Of a stretch of DNA of 14,309 bases, positions 7,795 through 13,653 are shown piece after piece; within the stretch, counting starts at the first letter, position 1; each line of letters opens with the position of its first letter. Source of the stretch: Gammaproteobacteria bacterium (GTDB lineage Bacteria; Pseudomonadota; Gammaproteobacteria; SZUA-140); the NCBI GenBank assembly GCA_016712635.1, contig JADJQS010000003.1, positions 1-14,309 on the forward strand, in the 5' to 3' direction. The notes below the pieces were generated by a model. It was not told the DNA's origin and ran no database searches. It worked only from the letters and a program-made list of their open reading frames with translations. A program made the translations under genes and the position numbers.

Positions 7795-8813
7795 GCCATC
7801 GTACCAGCGCGCGTACCGGAGGACTCGCGCGATGAATCTGCATCGAGGGCACGCAGGCTGACATCCCCGGAATGATAGCGCTTGATGGCACTGCCTTCCT
7901 CGACAAGCAGCGCACCGCCGCCGTCGATACCGCGCGCTATGCCGAACTCCTCGCCGTGGATCGTGGTAATGGCCACCGCCCGGCCCAATACGATATCGTG
8001 GCGGCGCCACTCCTCGAGCAAGGCATCGGGACCCGCATCCTCGAACTCGCACAGCATTTCGATCAGTTTTCCGAGGAGCATGCCGGCTAGGCTGTTACGT
8101 GAGACATTGCGTCCGGTGATGGTGGCCAGATCGGTCCATGCCTGGTCAATGGTGCCGCCGAGCTGCCGCGGCATGTCGACGTTAACACCCACACCGATCA
8201 CCACTCTGGAACTACCGCCGGCTTCTCCGCTCATCTCGATAAGGGCTCCGGCGCATTTCGCACCGCGCCAGAGCAGGTCGTTGGGCCACTTGAGGCCGAT
8301 ACCGACCACACCCATACCCTGTAGTGCGCGCAGCACGGCGACACCCACAGCGAGACTGAGACCCGAGAGCGCGTCCGGCCCGGAATTGAAGCGCCACAGC
8401 AGCGAGAGATACAGGTTGCGCGCATACGGCGACACCCACGCGCGGTTGTTGCGTCCGCGCCCGGCGGACTGGTCTCCGCCGAGGCATGCATAGGCGGAGG
8501 GAAGTCCGGATGCGCGACGGCGCAGTTCGCTGTTGGGGGAATCGATCTGCTGGAACAGTTCGATCCCGCCCAGGCGCGCGCGCGCCGCGTCGCTGAGCCC
8601 GGCGCGGATCTTCATCTCGGAAAGGAACTCAATGCCGCTGGCCAGTCGGTGCCCCTTGCCGGGGACGGAATGTATTTCGATGCCGCGCGCCTTGAGCACC
8701 CGCAGATGCTTCCATACCGCGGCGCGCGTGATTCCCAGCGCCTCTCCCAGTACCTCGCCGGAATGGAAATGGCCGTCGGCGAGGATGCTCAGTAATGCGG
8801 TCCCTTGCGGCAT
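7791..8813 (-). CDS. birA: Bifunctional biotin--[acetyl-CoA carboxylase] ligase and biotin operon repressor
   Basis: Intact, 340 aa. BirA makes biotinyl-AMP and transfers biotin to the carrier protein of acetyl-CoA carboxylase; forms with an N-terminal DNA-binding domain also repress bio genes. Residues about 1-65 form a winged helix (GEVLGEALGITRAAVWKHLR, then VPGKGHRL). The catalytic part includes LFQQIDSPNSEL, GDQSAGRGRNNRAWVSP, NLYLSLLWRF, LKWPNDLLWRGAKCAGALIE and VIGVGVNVDMP. The C-terminal SH3-like domain contains LGRAVAI and GIDGGGALLVE. In the nucleotide loop E. coli has GRGRRGRKW; here two positions are Asn-Asn while the Arg needed for biotinyl-AMP binding is kept. The start has no clear Shine-Dalgarno sequence. 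birA leads a coupled run birA-coaX-SPOR. A bioA gene, a likely BirA-regulated target, lies 4.8 kb away. Confidence 0.95.
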   Translation of the reverse strand: MPQGTALLSILADGHFHSGEVLGEALGITRAAVWKHLRVLKARGIEIHSVPGKGHRLASGIEFLSEMKIRAGLSDAARARLGGIELFQQIDSPNSELRRRASGLPSAYACLGGDQSAGRGRNNRAWVSPYARNLYLSLLWRFNSGPDALSGLSLAVGVAVLRALQGMGVVGIGLKWPNDLLWRGAKCAGALIEMSGEAGGSSRVVIGVGVNVDMPRQLGGTIDQAWTDLATITGRNVSRNSLAGMLLGKLIEMLCEFEDAGPDALLEEWRRHDIVLGRAVAITTIHGEEFGIARGIDGGGALLVEEGSAIKRYHSGDVSLRALDADSSRESSGTRAGTMA

Positions 8814-8885
8814 CGCGATAGTGTAGCAGCTCGCTATTGTACGCAGCGACCGTCAACACAGAGCGGTCATATGAACAGTTCAGTT

Positions 8886-8922
8886 AAATAAAAAAGCCGA
8901 TTCCCATAGCAGGAACCGGCTT
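8886..8922 (-). terminator. Rho-independent terminator of the 34-aa gene
   Basis: On the minus strand AGCCGGTTCC and GGAATCGGCT pair, with one A-C mismatch, around a 7-nt loop, directly followed by six T and a T-rich tail. It lies about 50 nt after the stop of the small membrane protein gene. It should insulate that gene from birA, whose start is about 75 nt further on. Confidence 0.85.
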
Positions 8923-8972
8923 GTGCGGATGTGAGTTCTGCGCTCGGCGGCCGCAGGCAGCCAGGAAAGGCT

Positions 8973-9077
8973 TCAGCCTGCCAAGGCCATAGCGACAAAA
9001 CCGCAGATCAATGTAATTACGGTTATACCTATGCAAAGCACGCCATCATCTGTTGCCGCATCTCTCTTGCTGGCCAT
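8973..9077 (-). CDS. Small single-pass membrane protein, 34 aa, unknown function
   Basis: I do not recognise this protein. The ATG at 9077 is preceded by GAAGGAGGTGACC, a nearly perfect Shine-Dalgarno sequence, with TGA at 8975-8973. The N-terminus is short and charged (MASKRDAATDDG). It is followed by about 20 hydrophobic residues that could span the membrane, containing two Cys and ending FVAMALAG. It is a single-gene unit: a terminator follows about 50 nt on and a possible promoter (TTGACC, 17 nt, TGGTAT) lies upstream. It resembles the 36-aa protein at 9784-9894 in length, ribosome binding site and N-terminus: residues 1, 3, 8 and 10 are identical and 2, 4, 7 and 9 are conservative changes. 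The strong signals argue for real translation. Possible roles include a membrane-complex subunit or modulator; nothing in the sequence decides. Confidence 0.72.
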   Translation of the reverse strand: MASKRDAATDDGVLCIGITVITLICGFVAMALAG

Positions 9078-9143
9078 GGTCACCTCCTTCATTAGTGTTG
9101 TTCCGTATTAACGCCGTCGCACCAGTGCACTGCCACTGCATCA

Positions 9144-9172
9144 ATACCATAATCAACAAGGTATTTGGTCAA
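9144..9172 (-). promoter_or_regulatory. Possible promoter of the 34-aa gene
   Basis: On the minus strand TTGACC (9172-9167) and TGGTAT (9149-9144) are 17 nt apart, about 65 nt before the ATG. The -35 fits well and the -10 poorly. It overlaps the -35 of a candidate plus-strand promoter, so the two could be mutually exclusive. Confidence 0.35.
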
Positions 9173-9193
9173 TATAGCGCCATAAACCATAAT
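9165..9193 (+). promoter_or_regulatory. Possible promoter of the 89-aa gene
   Basis: TTGGTC (9165-9170) and CATAAT (9188-9193) are 17 nt apart. The -10 matches five of six consensus bases and the -35 three. It would give a leader of about 160 nt that contains the inverted repeat at 9254-9279. Confidence 0.35.
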
Positions 9194-9253
9194 ATAATCA
9201 AGGGATAATGCAGGCCATCATGCGGATGCTTGGCCGGGTTCACGATGCGGCCG

Positions 9254-9279
9254 CATTGATATAACTGCATATATCAATG
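9254..9279. promoter_or_regulatory. Perfect 10-bp inverted repeat, possible operator or leader hairpin
   Basis: CATTGATATA and TATATCAATG are exact reverse complements separated by ACTGCA. The site lies 85-110 nt upstream of the 89-aa gene and about 180-200 nt upstream of the 34-aa gene. The TTGAT/ATCAA ends recall an FNR/CRP-family half-site, but the spacing is 12 nt instead of 4, so it is not a standard FNR box. It could bind a dimeric regulator or form an AU-rich hairpin in the mRNA leader. Confidence 0.5.
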
Positions 9280-9363
9280 AGTCCTGCGGGAAGAATTTAA
9301 AGGCCGGGCGAGGACTTGCCGTTAGTGGCTGGGTGTATCAGAAGCGCGAGGGGGAAGGGGCTG

Positions 9364-9633
9364 ATGCTGAGCTTTATTTGTCGCCATGCAAGCGATTTCG
9401 AACGCGTGCACGGTGAGAAACCGAACATGCTGTACCTCAATCGATTTCATTTCGAACATCTGCGTGACAATTTCACGGATCCCGAGGACATAGAGACGAT
9501 GATGCGCCTGCTCGGCATGACCATCATGATCTCCGAGGACGCCATCAATCCGCGACTCGCGCGCATCGGGAGGCTGGTACCGCCGCTAGTCTCCGGAGCT
9601 GCGCGCGCGACACAGCAGCGGTCAAGGACCTGA
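9364..9633 (+). CDS. Conserved-looking hypothetical protein, 89 aa
   Basis: I cannot assign a function. The ATG at 9364 follows GGGGGAAGGGG at good spacing; an in-frame TTG at 9316 would add 16 residues without a clear ribosome binding site. It looks soluble: the N-terminal half (FICRHASDFERVHGEKPNML) has mixed charged and aromatic residues, followed by NRFHFEHLRDNFTDPEDIET, MRLLGMTIMISEDAINPRLA and a basic, low-complexity tail. The order of DFERVHG, a hydrophobic strand with an N-R/H-F pattern, and an LGM-I-I strand before acidic residues suggests a small folded alpha/beta unit. There is no signal peptide or membrane span. It stands alone on the plus strand between the two small membrane protein genes, with a strong hairpin after its stop. 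Confidence 0.72.
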   Translation: MLSFICRHASDFERVHGEKPNMLYLNRFHFEHLRDNFTDPEDIETMMRLLGMTIMISEDAINPRLARIGRLVPPLVSGAARATQQRSRT

Positions 9634-9663
9634 ACACACCTGAACCCGGGTACCCGGCCGAAG

Positions 9664-9695
9664 GCCGATACGGGACCTGATCGTCCCGCATCGGC
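9664..9695 (+). terminator. Strong hairpin after the 89-aa gene
   Basis: GCCGAT-A-CGGGAC pairs with GTCCCG-C-ATCGGC around a 6-nt loop; twelve pairs are broken only by one A/C mismatch. It begins 30 nt after the stop. No T-run follows on either strand, so it may act as a Rho-dependent end, a 3' stability element or a bidirectional block. It lies between the convergent ends of the 89-aa and 36-aa genes. Confidence 0.5.
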
Positions 9696-9758
9696 GCATC
9701 GACTGTCCCGACTGTGTAAAACGACCCTAAGCTATTGAATGGGAACTGCCTGGGGGCG

Positions 9759-9784
9759 AACAGTCAGTGCCGCCCTAGACTGTT
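9759..9784 (-). other. Inverted repeat touching the 36-aa gene stop codon
   Basis: AACAGTC and GACTGTT form a perfect 7-bp inverted repeat with a 12-nt loop. Its outer base is the last base of the TAA stop at 9786-9784. No T-run follows on the minus strand. It may be a weak terminator or mRNA 3' end structure. Confidence 0.35.
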
Positions 9785-9894
9785 TACCCAACCAATACGT
9801 AGTTGGCGAATAACCCCAGCCCCAGGACGATGACACAGAGAGAGATCACAAGAAAAGCATCGTGATCACTTGCAGACTTGACGCGACTTGACAT
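9784..9894 (-). CDS. Small single-pass membrane protein, 36 aa, unknown function
   Basis: I do not recognise this protein. The ATG at 9894 follows GTGGAGGTAGGC, a strong Shine-Dalgarno sequence. The same frame is open to 10002, but the added sequence would be Ser/Pro/His-rich and lacks such a site, so the short form is preferred. Residues 1-12 are polar (MSSRVKSASDHD). The rest is a hydrophobic helix, AFLVISLCVIVLGLGLFANY, ending VLVG. It matches the 34-aa protein at 8973-9077 in size, topology, strong ribosome binding site and N-terminal pattern (M-x-S-K/R, then A-T/S-D), so the two are probably diverged copies. The bactofilin gene, on the same strand, ends 152 nt upstream. Confidence 0.68.
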   Translation of the reverse strand: MSSRVKSASDHDAFLVISLCVIVLGLGLFANYVLVG

Positions 9895-10045
9895 GCCTAC
9901 CTCCACTTCAGTGGCTATCGTTGAGCTTGTATGTATTACCCCCACGTCAATCGTCTCGGACCGGTGCGACGGCGGAGAGAGCTGACCGTGATACCCTAGC
10001 AAAAATCTCGGGATTAAGGCAAGCCGCGGTGTGAGGATTCCGGTA

Positions 10046-10474
10046 TCAGGGAACCGGATCGGGCGATATCTTGCGTTTTTCCTGGAAACTGGACACCGCG
10101 GCGCCGTCGCGCGTCATCCTGATTCCGCCCTGATGAATGGCCCCTTCGGCCATCGCCACCACCGGGCTGGTGATTGTGCCGGTGACACGGGCGGACGCAC
10201 TCAATTCCAGCTTATCGCGGGCCACGATGTCACCGTTGACCTCGCCGGAGATGATGACCGTCGCGGCTGAGATGTTCCCACGCCAGCGTCCCTGCTCGCC
10301 CAGCACCAGCAAACCGTCGATTTCGCAATCGCCTTCGACGGATCCGTTGACGATACAGTTCTCGCTGCCGCGCATTGTCCCGGCCACGCTGGTCCCGGCT
10401 CCGATCAGGGTGGTGAACTGCCTGGCGCTGTCGAGCGCGCGGCGGCCCTTGCCGCCGGTGAACAACGATTGCAT
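10046..10474 (-). CDS. Bactofilin family polymer-forming cytoskeletal protein
   Basis: Intact, 142 aa. Bactofilins self-assemble without nucleotides into filaments that localise peptidoglycan or polysaccharide enzymes and affect cell shape, stalks or motility. The right-handed beta-helix core covers about residues 22-118. It shows the repeating short strands with glycine turns typical of the family: TLIGAGTSVAGTMRGSE, VNGSVEGDCEIDGLLVLGEQ, VIISGEVNGDIVARDKLEL and ARVTGTITSPVVAMAEGA. Short, polar, basic tails lie on both sides (FTGGKGRR at the start, QEKRK near the end), as in other bactofilins. The start ATG at 10474 follows a G-rich ribosome binding site. No M23 peptidase gene, the frequent partner, is adjacent; instead a VWA protein is divergent. 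Confidence 0.9.
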   Translation of the reverse strand: MQSLFTGGKGRRALDSARQFTTLIGAGTSVAGTMRGSENCIVNGSVEGDCEIDGLLVLGEQGRWRGNISAATVIISGEVNGDIVARDKLELSASARVTGTITSPVVAMAEGAIHQGGIRMTRDGAAVSSFQEKRKISPDPVP

Positions 10475-10550
10475 ACCCCTGCGTCCCCCCAGTCCCCACC
10501 GGCCGGTTCAAGTGCCGGTTTACGTTGATAATCGAACCCGACCGCGCGCG

Positions 10551-10556
10551 ATTATA
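10551..10556 (-). promoter_or_regulatory. Candidate -10 element of the bactofilin promoter
   Basis: The minus strand reads a perfect TATAAT, 77 nt before the bactofilin ATG, in a locally AT-rich part of the divergent interval with the VWA gene. No good -35 is seen at 16-18 nt upstream. Confidence 0.35.
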
Positions 10557-10629
10557 ACGCACTTAAAGAATCAATGAGTTAATTCCGATAACCCGGGTAG
10601 AAACCCTCTGGCACCCGGATATACGGACA

Positions 10630-12770
10630 GTGAAAAAACACTACTCGATTCTGAGCCTGCTGCTGATCCTGTGCTTGGGCAGGACGGCCGCCGCCGCCAC
10701 GCCGCCCGATGTGGCCACGCCGACGCACGACATCCGTGTCTGATCGATGTCTCGGGCAGTATGAAGCAGAACGACCCCGCCAATCTGCGCAAGCCGGCTC
10801 TGCGCCTGCTGACCGGTCTGCTGCCATCCGGGACGCAGGCAGGTGTATGGACCTTCGCGCGCTACGTCAACATGCTGGTTCGCTTCGGCGAAGTGGACAC
10901 GGCCTGGCGCGCCCAGGCCGTGGAGGCGGCGGAACGGATCAATTCGGCCGGACTGTTCACCGACATCGAGGCGGCCCTCATGACGGCGGCCTGGAACTGG
11001 ACTGCCGATGCGCCCGGCGTGCGCCGCAGCATCATCCTGCTCACCGACGGGCTGGTGGACGTCTCCGAATTACCGGAGTCGGACCGCCTGTCACGCACAC
11101 GCATAATCGACGAGATTCTGCCCCGCCTGCAAGACGCCGGAGTCGATATCTATACGATCGCCCTGTCGGACGGAACGGATCAGAATCTTCTCCAGCAGCT
11201 CGCTGCAGCCACCGGGGGCTGGTTCGGGCATGCCGAAAACGCCGATCAACTCGAGCGGATCTTCCTGCGCATGTTCGAAAAGGCGGCCAACCGCGATACA
11301 CTGCCGCTGATCGACAACCAGGTCCTCGTCGATGACAGCATCGGGGAGCTCACCTTGCTCGTCTTCCGCAAGGACACTGCCCCGGCAACCACGCTGACCA
11401 TGCCGGACGGCCTCACGTTCGGCTCGGCGCGCCTGCCGCCCAACGTGCGCTGGCACAGCGATGCGCGTTACGACCTGGTCACGGTGGAGAAGCCGGCGAC
11501 GGGCGCCTGGCACGTCAACGCCGACACCGATCCCGACAACCGGTGATGGTGGTAAGCAACCTGCGTGTCGTCGCGACGCAACTCCCCAACCAGATCCTGG
11601 AAGGGGACGCGCTGGATTTCACTGATACGTTTCCACGGAACAGAACCAGGCCATCACCACCAAGGATTTCCGCACTTCCTCACGGTCAAGACGCTCGAGA
11701 GCTCTGCCGAGGGCGCCACGGCCGAACGGGCTGCTGCTCGATAACGGCCGTGACGGTGACATCGTCCACGGCGACGGGATCTTCGGCACAGCTGACTGCG
11801 TCCGGCGAGACCGGGGCGCATACCGTCGTCGTGGACGTCGACGGTACAACCTTCAGACGCCAGCACAGGCAGGACATCGAGGTGGTCGAGAGCCCGGTGA
11901 TCGCGGACATCCGCACGGACGGAGAACGGAACCACCCTGTCCGTGATCCCGCGCGCAGGCATCATCGACCCCGAAACGCTGGAGGTCAGCGCCACGATCA
12001 TTGATGACACTGGGCAGTCCGACACCCGGCGCCTGACGCGAACCAGTCCCGGCGAGTGGCGGCTGGGACTGGATGAGTTTCCTCCGGACACAGCGTATCG
12101 GGTGATTCTCGACATCGTTGCCGAGCGCCCGAACGGCAAACCGTTCAGCTATCAGAGCAAACGCTTTGCGCTTCGGGCATGCCGCAGGCGCTGCACGGAA
12201 CCCCGGAGATCACCGAGGATGCTTCCGAGGCAGAACTGGTCGATATGAAGAGGACATCCTCCGAGGACGCAGAGGCCGAGGAGGCCATCGATTCGAGGGA
12301 GGAGCCGGAGCAGACCAGCTGGGCGCTGGTCATCACGGTTGTGATCCTGCTGAACGCGCTCCTGGGCGGCGGGATGTTCTGGTCTACCGGAAGCTCTTCG
12401 GGAACAGCGCGCAACCCGTCGCAGAGGAAGAAGCGGAGGATAACGACCGGTCCGCGGCGACTCCCGACGCGCCGGGCGCGGTGGCGACCCCCTTCGATGA
12501 CTCCAAGCCGTCTGTAGTCACGCAGGTTGCGGAAGCGGCCGCCGCTGCGGAAACCAAGGCGGTCGCGGACGTCGCGCCCGTGCAAGAGGACGCCCCGGCG
12601 GAAGGCTGGATGTGGAGGCAGCGGCAGACACATCACCCGAACTGGTGATGGAAGGAGACGCGGCCTCTACCAAGGCGTCCGGAGAGATCGACGACCAGTT
12701 GAAGAATCTCAACGTGGATGACATCGACCTCGGTTTCGAGGAAAGGCCCGCAGCACCGGTTAGCGATTGA
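10630..12770 (+). CDS. Exported von Willebrand factor A protein with C-terminal membrane anchor, frameshifted
   Basis: About 710 aa when read through. GTG at 10630 starts a signal peptide (KKHYSILSLLLILCLG, then Ala-rich cleavage region). The VWA domain covers about residues 35-230. Its MIDAS motif is IDVSGSMKQNDP (DxSxS), with RSIILLTDGLVDVSELP supplying the later Asp and VDIYTIALSDGTD and LLQQLAAATGGW following. Beta-rich modules come next: LLLDNGRDGDIVHGDGIFGT, ASGETGAHTVVVDVDG and IIDPETLEVSATIIDDTG. A membrane helix, SWALVITVVILLNALLGGG, lies near 12320-12375, then an acidic Ala-rich cytoplasmic tail ending LNVDDIDLGFEERP. Frame changes are seen near 10740 (one missing base restores VLIDVSGS), 11544 (one missing G), 11620-11640, 11680, 11725-11930, 12170-12190, 12385 and 12615. 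It resembles the gammaproteobacterial VWA family sometimes named TIGR03503, but I cannot confirm this. Role unknown. Confidence 0.8.
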
Positions 12771-12823
12771 CGGGTACTACTCGGAGGCGATCTGCCGCCC
12801 TCCGCTGTTTCTGGCCGTCTCGG

Positions 12824-13428
12824 CTAAAGCGCCGCCGCCTCCTCGGCGGGTAATCCGCCACCCCTTTGGTGAGGCCGCCATGCCCTTCTTTCCCTCCTGC
12901 CAGCCGGCGGGGCGTTTACCTCGCCATGTTTCTCGGTGAACTCGGAGGCATCGACCATACGCGACATCTCGTCGATATGCGGCCGACCGGCAGGTCGTTT
13001 ACACCACACGGTGGCGCACGATGCCTTCCTTGTCGATCGGAAGGAACCACGCAGCGCGACGGCGTCGTTTACGAGCGTCTTAATCCCGGGCGTTACCCTT
13101 GGTGAGATCGGCAGCGAGGCAGATACCGCGTACGTTACCGATACCGCCCTTGTTGACCGGCGTGTTCTTCCCGCGCGAGATGGCTGAAATGCGAGTCTGC
13201 CGAACGATCACACGGACGTTGCGCTGGAACCTGTCGGGCGATGATCGAAGGCAATCAACTCGGACGGGCACACGAAGGAGAAATCAGTGGATAGAAAGAA
13301 CGGCACCACATACTTACCGCGGTAGTGCGACAGCGGAAGCTTTCATTGAAACTGTTGTCCGGCATCACGGCGGTCGGCGGTGAAATCTGGGGCCGGCTTC
13401 GCCCCAATGCGGTCACCACATTTCTCAT
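12824..13428 (-). CDS. AhpC/Prx-type 2-Cys peroxiredoxin, heavily frameshifted
   Basis: Peroxiredoxins reduce hydrogen peroxide and organic peroxides through a reactive Cys. Read across frames on the minus strand, the N-terminus gives VVTALG, an APDFTA-like segment and VMPDNSFNESF. Then come LSHYRGKYVV and DFSFVCPSELIAFDH, where the peroxidatic Cys codon is at 13270-13268. KNTPVNKGGIGNVR, LAADLTKGNARD, a DKEGIVRHRVV segment, PVGRHIDEMSRMVDA and FTEKHGEV follow. The end, KGMAASPKGVADY then AEEAAAL, stops at TAG 12826-12824. Family length is about 200 aa, which fits the span. At least eight indels are needed to join these pieces. The resolving-Cys motif, normally EVCP after KHG, reads GEVNAP instead. 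The gene converges with the VWA gene and diverges from bioA. It could be a decaying gene, but its neighbours are equally error-ridden. Confidence 0.83.
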
Positions 13429-13465
13429 AAAGATATCTGCTGAAACGATAATCCGACATTTAAGT

Positions 13466-13484
13466 GACAACAATTCTCATTTAG
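13466..13484. promoter_or_regulatory. Fur-like site upstream of the peroxiredoxin
   Basis: GACAACAATTCTCATTTAG resembles the Fur box (GATAATGATAATCATTATC) at roughly 11 of 19 positions, best in its right half, ATTCTCATT. It lies about 40-55 nt upstream of the peroxiredoxin start, inside an AT-rich divergent interval, so iron-dependent control is possible. The match is moderate and this region is poorly sequenced. Confidence 0.25.
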
Positions 13485-13653
13485 TTTAACGATTTCCAGT
13501 AGGCTTGCGAAATTACCCGTTCGTTACCCCGAACATCATACTAAAGTGCCGTTCCAGATAAACCACTTCTGAAGCGGACATTTTCGGGACGCGTCCAGAA
13601 ACGAGGGCATCGCAATCGCAGGTCCGGCGCTGAATCGGGACCAGAATCAGGCA

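Noticed and set aside
9254..9279. FNR/CRP box
   Set aside because: TTGAT and ATCAA are present but 12 nt apart rather than 4, so it does not fit that family's site.
12913..13082. CRISPR-like repeats
   Set aside because: Only a 7-nt motif recurs three times, inside a recognisable peroxiredoxin gene; there is no repeat of 20 nt or more.
13429..13653. BirA operator upstream of bioA
   Set aside because: No TTGTAAACC...GGTTTACAA-like pair is visible; GTTTA-like pieces occur singly, and sequence quality here is poor.
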